Source: Acidobacteria subdivision 13 bacterium RH2 MAG17b (lineage in GTDB: Bacteria; Acidobacteriota; Terriglobia; UBA7540). From it: a DNA stretch of 42,116 nt. Position 1 is the stretch's first letter; each line of letters opens with the position of its first letter. The position numbers were made by a program, and so were the translations under genes. Below are positions 30,746-39,107 of the stretch, piece by piece. Location of the stretch: assembly GCA_002197525.1 (NCBI GenBank), contig NFUN01000139.1:1-42116 (forward strand), written 5' to 3'. The notes beneath the pieces were generated by a model. That model was given only the letters and a program-made list of their open reading frames with translations. It was not told the DNA's origin and did no database searches.

Positions 30746-33127
30746 TCATCGCTGGTGGATACGGCGCTTGGAGAGAGTTTGAGACTTTTTACCTCCATCA
30801 GCGGAAAGGCTAGCATCGTGCATAAAGAAAGTCAAACGATCACCCGTTAAAAACCCCTGTTGTTCGTCGTAAATTATAGGAGGCCCACCTGTTAGCACGA
30901 TCTTCCCGGCCGCGGCAAAGTATTCGGCATGATCCGCTTGGGCGCGGCGCCCAAGCGGTTGGACCACACGAACGTTTCCATCAGCCACAGATCGCTCGAC
31001 TTCCGGCTTTTGTTGGCCAGATGGGGAATAAAAATAGACGCGAAGGCGGTCTGATCGAAGGGTCCCGTCTTTCGATTGCATCAGCACATGGCCTTGATAC
31101 ACCGCTTCACGACCGAGGTTGAAATAGACCAGGTGATCGGCTTTGATAGTAACTGGTTGTGTAACGCCATGTCCACTCTGCGGACCCTTCGGCGCGCCGC
31201 GCCCTGGCTGCGGCGGGTTCAGTTGCATTAAGGAAGTGGTCACGCGATAGCCGGAGCGGATTTGTTGCGATGTCTTCTCAACCTTCAGAGAAGAACACTC
31301 CAAGACGTCGGGACCTTGCCATGCCCGGACGTTACCTTCATACCGCGCCTCTTGCTTGTCTTTGCGGACAATTACCTTGTCAGCCGTCAGAATCAGAGGT
31401 CCGGCCTCGGAAGTCCGGCTGCTCACAACCGCGTCCGAGCCGGGCGGCACCGGCGAGGTTTCTGATCCAAAATGCACGGACTGCACTCGACCCCAACCTT
31501 CCGCCAACCCCTGAGCAAGATTGATAATCATGTGCCGGGCGCGGATTCTGCTATCCGAATCCCACATCTGCGGATGCCCAATGAGCGTCAGCTTTTGACG
31601 CTGAGCTTCGTAGAGCGCTTCCTCGGCGCTCGCCCGCCGGTCGCCCTCTTTGAAGCGGAAGTCACCCTCCTGGCGGATGGTTTCGATCGCCTGGGTCGCT
31701 GGATTGACGGTCGCCACGAGCTTCCTGCCAAAAGTCTCCCTAACGAAACCTGGTTTCTGCCCTGGAGGAGAACTGTCAGTAATGTGCGTCGAGTTTAATC
31801 CCAAAATACGTTGCAGGCGGCCCCGTACGTCAAACAGCAGCCGGAGTTCTTCGGCGCTAATCGTGCGTGTGTCATCTTGAGACCGGCCGGGAATCAATAG
31901 GATTTCTCCAGGTCCTATCGTATGCGCTTCTCCCAGAACGCCCCCTGTTCTGAATGAAAACCGGAGGTCCGAAGCCGTCAGAACTCGTTTCCCCTGTGCA
32001 AGTCCGCCCAGGCTGCGGCTCGAGCCGGAAGCCTGGGCTTGAACCTCCGAAGGCTCAAAGACAAGCCGCACGTTGCCAGAAGCCCTTCCCGATCGGATCC
32101 GTGCCTTGGCGCCAGAGACGTTCATTTGAACCTGATTGGCGGAAAGCCTCCGCACGCCGCCCTGCCGGTCCAAGGCGCGGACGTGGACATCGCCCAAGGC
32201 GTTAAGGTTACGGAGCTGCGCCGTAGCAGGATCGAAATCGGCCTCCAGAGTTTGTGCGGCTGCTTCGACTCGCCCTTTGGGCGATGGCGATGAGCCGCTT
32301 ACGCTACCCTCTAGGGTGAGGTGATCAATTCGATTTTTGGAGTCCAAAAAAATGGTTCCGGTCGAAGCGCTGAGGCGCTGCGGTCCTTGCTCAACCTGGA
32401 CTGGAGCCCGCAGAAAAACTTCTCCGGCCGCTTTCTTGTAGAGCAGCCCGCCGGCCCGTACGTCCACTGGCGGTCCACTCGCGGAGCGCGCAGGCAGACG
32501 GGCGGAAACGTCCTTTTGGAGCGAAAGTGAACCTGTTCGAGTATCGTAAATTAGTCCTTTCGCCGTTCCTGACGCCGGCCCGAAGCTAAAGCTGACCTTT
32601 TCCAGCGTCTTCACAGCCGAATCGCGCGGATCATAAGAGACATTCGCCGTTTTGACGAAGAATGGCTGGCCGGAACGCAAATCAGGTGCGGGCTGCATGT
32701 GCGGTTGAGCTTCGAGCTTTAGGGAAGCCTCGCCCGAACAAGCCAGCGCTCCACTCTTGTTGTTATAGCGGCAGCGATCGGTCTGCAGCTCATCGTGGCG
32801 ATTGCCGCTCTGCCCGAAAATCACGACACGCACATCCTCGAGTACGGTGTTCGACCCCTGGTTGTAGGCCAAGGTCCGTGCGGCATGGATGGTAAAGATG
32901 CGGCGGCCTTCGTCCGAACGAGTGAAGGTATATCCGGAAAGCTGGCGGCTCACATTGTTAGGAAGGCTAACGGGCGGATGAACCGTCACGTTTCTGGCGC
33001 GGTATCTCAGCCAGAAAGCCATGATGCCGCCGGTTGTCAGGACGAGCGCCAGTGCGAGCAGTCTTTTCACTCTCGTACGGCGGTTGTTGTAGCCCTGCGC
33101 GGATGGATGCAAAGGCGTCTTGTTCAT
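30746..33127 (-). CDS. LptC-LptA-like fusion, LPS transport periplasmic bridge protein
   Basis: A 793-residue protein that appears to merge LptC and OstA/LptA functions. One N-terminal membrane helix (about 23-41, LLALALVLTTGGIMAFWL) is followed by an LptC-like segment (GYTFTRSDEGRRIFTIHAAR). Then come many beta-jellyroll repeats with recurring 'A..L.YD..T....L.G.V' spacing, and a C-terminal OstA/LptA-like part with 'VTIKADHLVYFNLGREAVYQ', 'GTLRSDRLRVYF' and 'LTGGPPIIYDEQQGFLTGDR'. E. coli LptC (191) and LptA (185) are separate and together half this length, so extra jellyroll units would lengthen the bridge to the outer membrane. Adjacent lptB supports the role; exact domain borders are inferred. 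Confidence 0.85.
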   Translation of the reverse strand: MNKTPLHPSAQGYNNRRTRVKRLLALALVLTTGGIMAFWLRYRARNVTVHPPVSLPNNVSRQLSGYTFTRSDEGRRIFTIHAARTLAYNQGSNTVLEDVRVVIFGQSGNRHDELQTDRCRYNNKSGALACSGEASLKLEAQPHMQPAPDLRSGQPFFVKTANVSYDPRDSAVKTLEKVSFSFGPASGTAKGLIYDTRTGSLSLQKDVSARLPARSASGPPVDVRAGGLLYKKAAGEVFLRAPVQVEQGPQRLSASTGTIFLDSKNRIDHLTLEGSVSGSSPSPKGRVEAAAQTLEADFDPATAQLRNLNALGDVHVRALDRQGGVRRLSANQVQMNVSGAKARIRSGRASGNVRLVFEPSEVQAQASGSSRSLGGLAQGKRVLTASDLRFSFRTGGVLGEAHTIGPGEILLIPGRSQDDTRTISAEELRLLFDVRGRLQRILGLNSTHITDSSPPGQKPGFVRETFGRKLVATVNPATQAIETIRQEGDFRFKEGDRRASAEEALYEAQRQKLTLIGHPQMWDSDSRIRARHMIINLAQGLAEGWGRVQSVHFGSETSPVPPGSDAVVSSRTSEAGPLILTADKVIVRKDKQEARYEGNVRAWQGPDVLECSSLKVEKTSQQIRSGYRVTTSLMQLNPPQPGRGAPKGPQSGHGVTQPVTIKADHLVYFNLGREAVYQGHVLMQSKDGTLRSDRLRVYFYSPSGQQKPEVERSVADGNVRVVQPLGRRAQADHAEYFAAAGKIVLTGGPPIIYDEQQGFLTGDRLTFFMHDASLSADGGKKSQTLSKRRIHQR

Positions 33128-33226
33128 CGTTCGATCAGACTCTCGGTGGGGCTCCTAGCCGTGAAATCCAACCACTCACAGGAGGCGCTGCGCCAATCTC
33201 CCTGCGGAAGCCGGCAGCGCAGTTGA

Positions 33227-34942
33227 TCAATCGGCGTCAACGGGTTGCACATCCTTCAAAACCAACTGTAAGTTTCTAACGCCCTGAAAATCATTGACCG
33301 CGAGATTGAAAGCCAAGCGAACGCTCCGCGTTTGAGTCAGCATGGAGGCCCGTTCGGCAAGCCCCCACCCCACAGCGTCAAATGAGCAGCCGTTCTGACT
33401 CACCTTTAACTTTAGATGCTTTTCCTTCAGCAAACGAGGCGCTCCCGTCAGGCCCACTTTGGCTGTAAAGACCGGCGAAGGGTTTCCGAAGCCAAAGGGC
33501 TCCATCCTATTCAACTGAGCCGCAAGGTCCCAGCTCAGGTCGGCCAGGCTCACTTCGGCATCGACACGAAGCGCGGGCTCAAGATCTGCGGGAGCCAGGC
33601 TAGACCGTGCGGTGCGCTCCAGCTCCGCCTCCAGCTCAACGATCCGCGAAGCGGGCAGGGAGAAACCGGCTGCCTGGGCGTGTCCGCCAAAACGGTTGAA
33701 GAGATTCCCGCACGCCGTGAGGGCGTCTAAAAGATGGAAGCCTGGGATCGACCGGCCAGAGCCGTGCGCCATCCCGTCTTCCACGGCGATGACCAGAGCC
33801 GGGCGGTGATACAGTTCCGCCACGCGCTGCGCTACGATGCCGATCACGCCGCGGTGCCACCCAGCACCGGAAAAGACAAGTGAATAGCGACTCGAGTACT
33901 CGGGCCGCGCTTTCATCTGCGCCTTGACCGCTGTGAGGATGGATTCCTCAGCGCCCTGGCGTTGGCGATTAAGTTCATCGAGCCGTTCAGCCGTTTTTCG
34001 CGCCCTATCCGGGGAAGCGTCCGTGAAAAGCGCAATCACATCTCGGGCGTCATCCATGCGTCCGGCGACATTCAGCCGGGGGGCTAGCCGGAAAGCGACA
34101 TCGCCTGCGGACACCGCGCGGCCGGTGAGTCCCGCCACCGCCAGCAGGGCGGAGAGTCCTGGCCGCCCTGGAGCGGTTCCGGGAGCAGCCGAGTCTGCCA
34201 AGCTTCCCAGACCGAAGCGGGCGATCGTTCGATTTTCTCCAAGTAGGGGCGCAACGTCAGCTATAGACCCGATGGCAACGACCTTCAGGTAGGATTTGAG
34301 GGCCCGCTCGGAGAGCCTCTCGCCCAGTACGGCTTGCGCCAACTTGAAGGCCACGCCCACGCCGGAAAGGTTCTTATCAGGATAGTTGCAATCGGTCCGG
34401 TGCGGATTCAAGATGGCGCAGGCTTCCGGCAACTCCGGTCCGGGCAGGTGATGGTCGGTTACAATGCAGTCGATTCCAAGCGCACGGGCTCGGCCCAGCG
34501 CCTCATGCTCGCGAACGCCGGTATCCACGCTGATGACCAAGGTGTAGCCTTCCTGCGCAACCCGTTCAATCACCGCGGCTCGCATTCCATATCCGTCGGC
34601 AAAGCGGTTGGGAATATAAGCTTCAACCTGCGCTCCGAGGGAGCGGAGCGCGGTCAGCAGCACTACCGTCGCCATCATGCCGTCCACGTCATAATCGCCG
34701 TAGATCAAAACTTTTTCGTGGGAGGCAAGCGCCTGGCGAAGACGGCGGGCTGCCGCAGGCATGTCTTGCATCAGGAAGGGATCGTGCAGATGGTCGAGGC
34801 GAGGTTCCAGAAACCGCCCGGCGAGGCCAGGCTCGTCTATGCCGCGCAACACGAGCAGGCGCGCCCACAGGGGAGGAATTTCCAACTCGCGGGCAAGGTC
34901 GCAGACGACCGTATCATGGACTTCAGGAATGATCCAGCGCAT
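33227..34942 (-). CDS. recJ: Single-stranded-DNA-specific exonuclease RecJ
   Basis: A 571-residue 5'-3' single-strand exonuclease of the DHH family acting in RecF-pathway recombination, mismatch and base-excision repair. Metal-binding motifs are present: DYDVDG (motif I), VDTGVREHE, and IVTDHHLPG (the DHH triad), followed by the 'ILNPHRTDCNYPDKNLSGVG' block in part. DHHA1 domain 'GRSIPGFHLLDAL...GGHAQAAGFSLP' (elided) and a C-terminal OB domain complete it. Length matches E. coli RecJ (577). It starts upstream of, and on the same strand as, the lptCA gene. Confidence 0.96.
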   Translation of the reverse strand: MRWIIPEVHDTVVCDLARELEIPPLWARLLVLRGIDEPGLAGRFLEPRLDHLHDPFLMQDMPAAARRLRQALASHEKVLIYGDYDVDGMMATVVLLTALRSLGAQVEAYIPNRFADGYGMRAAVIERVAQEGYTLVISVDTGVREHEALGRARALGIDCIVTDHHLPGPELPEACAILNPHRTDCNYPDKNLSGVGVAFKLAQAVLGERLSERALKSYLKVVAIGSIADVAPLLGENRTIARFGLGSLADSAAPGTAPGRPGLSALLAVAGLTGRAVSAGDVAFRLAPRLNVAGRMDDARDVIALFTDASPDRARKTAERLDELNRQRQGAEESILTAVKAQMKARPEYSSRYSLVFSGAGWHRGVIGIVAQRVAELYHRPALVIAVEDGMAHGSGRSIPGFHLLDALTACGNLFNRFGGHAQAAGFSLPASRIVELEAELERTARSSLAPADLEPALRVDAEVSLADLSWDLAAQLNRMEPFGFGNPSPVFTAKVGLTGAPRLLKEKHLKLKVSQNGCSFDAVGWGLAERASMLTQTRSVRLAFNLAVNDFQGVRNLQLVLKDVQPVDAD

Positions 34943-35253
34943 TGATCTTTGCTGGTTTCAGGCAGCGTCCTGCGCGGCGAATTCGGATTTTCCCAGGGGC
35001 CAGGCACCGAACGGAACCACGGATGAACGTTCCGGCCCCAAGCCGTATAGCCCAGGAGCTTGTGCTCCATAAGAGCGCGCCGACTTTCCGGCGGCCTAAT
35101 CCCGACGGCGCAAGAGAACTCGCTTTCCGGCGGTCAAAAACAAGAGTCCGCGCCCGCGGAGAGGAGCCCGTCAAGATGCAGCGATCATTACCCACCACGA
35201 GGGATCAAGACCGCGGCCACAGCGGCGCCGCGCTTAGTGGATGGATGGCGGAT
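34943..35253. other. Gap between recJ and the cold-shock gene
   Basis: About 310 bp. Open frames cross it on both strands (one 91 codons on the minus strand overlapping the recJ start, one much longer on the plus strand), but none has a recognisable domain or ribosome binding site. I see no repeat or clear terminator. Confidence 0.35.
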
Positions 35254-35460
35254 TTATTGCGCACCGTCGCCGCGGACTTTGATGGCGCGCAGGCCTTTGT
35301 TGCCTTTCTCCAGCTCAAACGCCACCTTCTCGCCTTCCCGCAGCCCGTCAAAGTCCAAACCCTCCAGAGCGCTGCGGTGAAAGAATACTTCCTGGCCGTC
35401 TTCGGCCCGAATGAAACCGAAACCACGGTCGCGGATCAGTCTTTTAATGGTACCCGTCAT
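35254..35460 (-). CDS. Cold-shock-domain protein (CspA family)
   Basis: A 68-residue nucleic-acid-binding OB-fold protein of the CspA family, acting as an RNA chaperone. RNP1-like GFGFI (13-17) and RNP2-like VFFHR (25-29) are intact, and 'LREGEKVAFELEKGNKGLRA' matches the conserved second half. MTGTIKRL at 35460 is chosen over an upstream in-frame ATG because AGAGG lies six bases before it and the sequence matches family N termini. The usual Trp/Lys of 'G.VKWFN' is replaced by IKRLIRD, a divergent first strand. A good promoter about 90 bp upstream implies a leader, as in csp genes. Confidence 0.93.
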   Translation of the reverse strand: MTGTIKRLIRDRGFGFIRAEDGQEVFFHRSALEGLDFDGLREGEKVAFELEKGNKGLRAIKVRGDGAQ

Positions 35461-35553
35461 GGTGAGCCTCTCGTGCATAAGAGAGGAGCAACGCCCGTAT
35501 TATTTCGGCCGGCAGACGGGCTGCCCAGAAAACGCCTCTGTTATGCTGTACGG

Positions 35554-35582
35554 ACTCTACCAACCATAAATCCGTTTGTCAA
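35554..35582 (-). promoter_or_regulatory. Sigma-70-type promoter of the cold-shock gene
   Basis: Minus-strand TTGACA (35577-35582, 6 of 6) and TAGAGT (35554-35559, 4 of 6) with a 17-bp spacer. Transcription would start near 35547, leaving a leader of roughly 85 bases that contains a GC-rich GGCAG/CTGCC hairpin (around 35510-35526), in keeping with regulated csp leaders. Confidence 0.6.
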
Positions 35583-35704
35583 AGGCAATGGCACAGCCGC
35601 CGGTTTGATTTTTGCAAGCGGCGTCATGGCGCAACAAACTAGCCCAGCACGAATGCGCGACCCTTACTCTGTTTTGCACCTGATGCCGCTTCAGGGTGGC
35701 GTGT

Positions 35705-35721
35705 GCCGGCTAACGCCCGGC
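35705..35721. repeat. Possible degenerate REP hairpin
   Basis: GCCGG-CTAACGC-CCGGC forms a small hairpin sharing CTAACGCCCGGCGC with positions 9580-9593 near the modC repeats. It lacks the outer termini of families A-C. The rest of 35583-35832 shows nothing recognisable. Confidence 0.3.
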
Positions 35722-35832
35722 GCACTAGGTTGGTGCAGCGCTCGCTTCGACTCAATTTGGCCTCCAGTTGGGCATAAAACGCGAGCTGGGTCTCTGATCC
35801 GATCTCTTTCCCGAGCCTCCAGATTCCGCGAC

Positions 35833-37173
35833 TCACGCTTTCCGGTCCCACTCTTCCTCCTGCCGGGGCTGGCCTAGCCCTTTCCAGCCGCTCCATGCGA
35901 GCCAGGCGAGGACCGGCGCGTATTCAAGCGCCAGGATCAAGGGCGAATTCCGGTAAGGTTGGCCGGCGGCATAGGCCACTACGGGCGCATATCCGAGCAC
36001 GCAGGTGACACTCATCAGCAGCCAGGACGCTGAGGGGTAAAAGCAGAGAAATGGGATGGACCAGGTGAAGTACCAGGGGAATGCGTTCGGAGAGAGCAAC
36101 AGCAAGCTTGCGGTTAGGAATAGTCCGGCGCGCAGCAGAGGTATGCGCGCCGGGATCACTCCCGCGACGACAGCCAACACCAACACGCCCGCCACGAATT
36201 CCGCCTGGACCTTGGAAGCTGAGGCAGCGTAAATGAGGCGGAAGAGGCTATCGTTTCCCTCCCATCCCGCCGCGTAGTTGGAAAGCCCGTGGAACAGCTT
36301 CCAGCCGGCGCTTGCAAAGGGCAGGTAACAAAGAACGGCAACTCCGGCAAACACGCCGCTCGACGCCCATCGAGGGCGCTTGAGGAATAATGGCAAGAAG
36401 AGTAGCGCGAAGAACTTGGAGGCAAAGGAAAGCGCCAGGAACACGTTTGACAACACCGGCTTGCGCCTTATAATGAAGAGATGAGCGAGCATCAGGGTGA
36501 AGATAGCCAGGGAATCCTGGTGCCCGCATAGGGAGAAAGAAACCAGTACCGTTGGGTTCCAGGCGTAAGTTAAGACCCGATGAAGCGTCTGCTGCAGTGA
36601 GGCGAGAATCAGAAGTAGGACGCCGAGAGTAGCCAGGTCGAGTCCTGTATACAAGGCCTTATAACCAGGTATTGTCCTGACCCAAGCGAAGGAGATCTCG
36701 CTGAGCGGCGGGTACACCGTGGGAGTGGTGGCTCCCGTTGTAAGCGGATGCTTGGGATCCTGGAGCCGTAAGAGGCGCGGTTCCGCCGGATAAACGGTGT
36801 AGGGATTAAGGGACAGCGCCTGCACCTTTCCTTCCCATTGGTAACGGTAAACATCGTCCGATAAAGGCGGCTTCGCCGGGAGCAGGATGACGCGAAACGC
36901 GGCGGCGGCCACCAGGATCACAAGCAGGGCTGGCCAGCCGAGGGTGAATTGTTCCACCAGATACACGCCGGCCAGATACAGAGCCCCGGCAACCAGCGCC
37001 AAGGCGATAAACTGCGGGACGTGCTGGTTGAAGCCGTGCAGCCGGCTCAGGTGAAAGAAAATGGCCGACATCGCCATCGCAATGAACAGCAGGGCGAAGA
37101 TGGCGAGGGAGGAGCGGGGTCGCGCGGCTCCAGTTGGCTGGTGCGGTTGCGTCATGGGGTTTGGAATACTCAT
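35833..37173 (-). CDS. GT-C-fold polytopic membrane glycosyltransferase (mannosyltransferase-like)
   Basis: A 446-residue membrane protein with about ten to twelve hydrophobic helices. Near the end of the second or third helix it has SDDVYRYQWEGKVQALSLNP (105-124), an acidic DD followed by 'YRY.W.G...' as in polyprenyl-phosphate-dependent GT-C enzymes of the MptA/B and GT87-like groups, where an acidic pair in the first external loop is catalytic. 'NPTVLVSFSLCGHQDSLAIF' is another typical stretch. It probably transfers a sugar from a lipid-phosphate donor on the outer face of the membrane. Start is uncertain: ATG at 37173 or 37155, neither with a clear ribosome binding site; longer readings run antisense to the divergent glycosyltransferase. 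Confidence 0.78.
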   Translation of the reverse strand: MSIPNPMTQPHQPTGAARPRSSLAIFALLFIAMAMSAIFFHLSRLHGFNQHVPQFIALALVAGALYLAGVYLVEQFTLGWPALLVILVAAAAFRVILLPAKPPLSDDVYRYQWEGKVQALSLNPYTVYPAEPRLLRLQDPKHPLTTGATTPTVYPPLSEISFAWVRTIPGYKALYTGLDLATLGVLLLILASLQQTLHRVLTYAWNPTVLVSFSLCGHQDSLAIFTLMLAHLFIIRRKPVLSNVFLALSFASKFFALLFLPLFLKRPRWASSGVFAGVAVLCYLPFASAGWKLFHGLSNYAAGWEGNDSLFRLIYAASASKVQAEFVAGVLVLAVVAGVIPARIPLLRAGLFLTASLLLLSPNAFPWYFTWSIPFLCFYPSASWLLMSVTCVLGYAPVVAYAAGQPYRNSPLILALEYAPVLAWLAWSGWKGLGQPRQEEEWDRKA

Positions 37174-37248
37174 CAGGAGTCTGTTCTTCACACTGATTTC
37201 AGGAGCTTGCGGTCTGCGGTTTGCCTGCGCCTGGGCGTTTTCACAGCT

Positions 37249-38877
37249 ATGACACAACTTTTGACTTTTATCGTAATGGCCGGCCCGTTTGATCCGATCA
37301 CTCACTACGTCGGCCTTATTTTCCGCAAGACTCCGTTTCAAGGACTCTATCAGCCCAACGCGTTCGACCTTTCCATTTTGATCCCTTATTTTGCGTGTCT
37401 GATCGTCCTTTCCGTGTACGGCATTCATCGTTACACGCTCACCTATTTGTATTTGAAAAACCGGCACAAAGCGGCCAAACCGTCCAGTGAATTGGAGAGA
37501 CTCCCCAAGGTAACCGTGCAACTCCCGATTTACAACGAGCGTTATGTGGTGGAGCGGCTGCTCGAAGCCGTCAGCCGCCTGGATTACCCGCGAGAGCTTC
37601 TCGAAATTCAGGTGCTCGATGATTCGACGGATGAGACTGCCATCGTCTGCTCTCGCTTGGTGAGTGAATATCAGCAAGCGGGATTCCCCATGACGTATCA
37701 TCACCGTCAAGACCGCGAGGGCTTTAAGGCCGGTGCATTGGCAGAGGGCTTAAAAAAGACCGGCGGCGAGTTTATCGCTATTTTTGATGCGGATTTTGTC
37801 CCTCCGCCCTCCGCCCTCCGCCAGATGCTGCCGTACTTTGCCGATCCTCAGGTAGCCGTAGTCCAGGGGCGGTGGACCTGGATCAACCGCCATTACTCGA
37901 ACCTCACGGAGATCGAGGCGATCATGCTGGACGGCCATTTCGTGATCGAGCACGGCGGGCGGAACTTTTCGGGACGCTTCTTCAACTTTAACGGCACGGC
38001 CGGCATGTGGCGGCGGGTGGCAATCGAGGATGCAGGCGGCTGGCAGCACGACACGCTGACTGAAGACACCGACCTTAGCTATCGCGCCCAGCTCAAGGGC
38101 TGGAAGTTCATTTATGATCCCCACATCGAGTGTCCTTCAGAATTGCCTGTGGAAATGAACTCCTTCAAATCGCAGCAAGCGCGCTGGGCGAAAGGGTTGA
38201 TGCAAACGGCGAAAAAGCTTTTGCCCCGCATTTGGAAAAGCGATCAGCCCTTGTTTATCAAGGTGGAGGCCACACTGCATCTTACCGCCAATATTTCGTA
38301 CCCCTTGATGGTGCTATTTTCGCTTATTCTCTTCCCGGCTGTGGTGGTGCGTTTCTATCAGGGCTGGTTCCAGATGCTGTATCTTGACCTGCCCCTCTTC
38401 CTTGCGTCCACATGTTCGGTGGGCAGCTTTTATATGGTTGCGCAACGTGAGCTTTACCCGGAAACCTGGCGCAGCCGGATCAAATACATCCCCTTTTTGA
38501 TGGCCGCTGGAATCGGTCTGTCGATCAGCAACGCCAAGGCAGTACTAGAAGCCATCTTCGGCATGAAATCAGAATTTGTGCGCACTTCCAAGTACAGAGT
38601 GGAAGACCGTAGTAGTGCTTGGGAAGCGAAAAAATACCGGCGAGGCAGCGGATGGATTCCGTTCGTCGAACTTGCGCTGGCCGTGTACTTTCTTTTTACC
38701 ACTGCTTACTCCATGAGCGTGGAGAACTACCTGACCACGCCCTTCCTACTGCTTTTCTTCATCGGCTATGCTTACATGGGCGCGATGTCCCTGTTCCAGG
38801 CGCCCCTGCGCCGCATGTGGAACGCGCTGCCTGCCACGACCCGCGCGCGCGCCCGAGCCGTCTCCGTCGAGACTTAG
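37249..38877 (+). CDS. Family 2 processive-type membrane glycosyltransferase (cellulose-synthase-like)
   Basis: A 542-residue inner-membrane glycosyltransferase. One or two N-terminal helices (about 38-60) precede the GT-A domain: 'VTVQLPIYNER', Asp124/125 in VLDDSTD, the DAD metal site (180-182), TED (271-273) and QQARW (309-313). This is the D,D,D,QxxRW set of cellulose synthase, hyaluronan synthase and related enzymes using nucleotide sugars. Four or more C-terminal helices follow. No PilZ domain is seen, so c-di-GMP control is not indicated. It is divergently oriented to the GT-C gene with only about 75 bp between. ATG 37249 is chosen; 37276 is possible. Product sugar or lipid acceptor is unknown. 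Confidence 0.88.
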   Translation: MTQLLTFIVMAGPFDPITHYVGLIFRKTPFQGLYQPNAFDLSILIPYFACLIVLSVYGIHRYTLTYLYLKNRHKAAKPSSELERLPKVTVQLPIYNERYVVERLLEAVSRLDYPRELLEIQVLDDSTDETAIVCSRLVSEYQQAGFPMTYHHRQDREGFKAGALAEGLKKTGGEFIAIFDADFVPPPSALRQMLPYFADPQVAVVQGRWTWINRHYSNLTEIEAIMLDGHFVIEHGGRNFSGRFFNFNGTAGMWRRVAIEDAGGWQHDTLTEDTDLSYRAQLKGWKFIYDPHIECPSELPVEMNSFKSQQARWAKGLMQTAKKLLPRIWKSDQPLFIKVEATLHLTANISYPLMVLFSLILFPAVVVRFYQGWFQMLYLDLPLFLASTCSVGSFYMVAQRELYPETWRSRIKYIPFLMAAGIGLSISNAKAVLEAIFGMKSEFVRTSKYRVEDRSSAWEAKKYRRGSGWIPFVELALAVYFLFTTAYSMSVENYLTTPFLLLFFIGYAYMGAMSLFQAPLRRMWNALPATTRARARAVSVET

Positions 38878-39041
38878 GGCCCGTTCAGAAATAACTGTTC
38901 CATCTTCCAACCGGCGCCCCTCACCCGCCGCGACGGGAAGCACTGCTTCCCCGCGTCACCCTCTCCCCGCTTGCGGGGAGAGGGCAGGTGTGAGGGGGGT
39001 GTATTTGATCCGAAATGGAATAGTTGTTATCTGACAGCCCC
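38877..39041. repeat. Palindromic mini-element with family D core
   Basis: Imperfect terminal inverted repeats at 38877-38903 and 39015-39041 (best block ATAACTGTTCCAT against ATGGAATAGTTGTTAT) enclose the GC-rich repeat CCCTCTCCCCGC-TTGC-GGGGAGAGGG with flanking CCCCTCACCC. The left terminus begins in the last base of the glycosyltransferase stop codon. Confidence 0.6.
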
Positions 39042-39107
39042 TTACTAGAAGCGGCTTCCTCCGCCCGCGGCCGCGCCGGACGTTTTATCCCCAGAAAATA
39101 CAATTTA

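Noticed and set aside
34942-35877. Long plus-strand open frame (311 codons) covering the cold-shock gene and its flanks
   Set aside because: It runs antisense to the clear Csp gene and its promoter, has no recognisable domain and no ribosome binding site; it is a GC-rich shadow frame.
36949-37248. Upstream 100-codon extension of the family 2 glycosyltransferase
   Set aside because: It is antisense to the divergent GT-C gene and reads as charged, non-conserved sequence; the family N-terminal helix starts after 37249.
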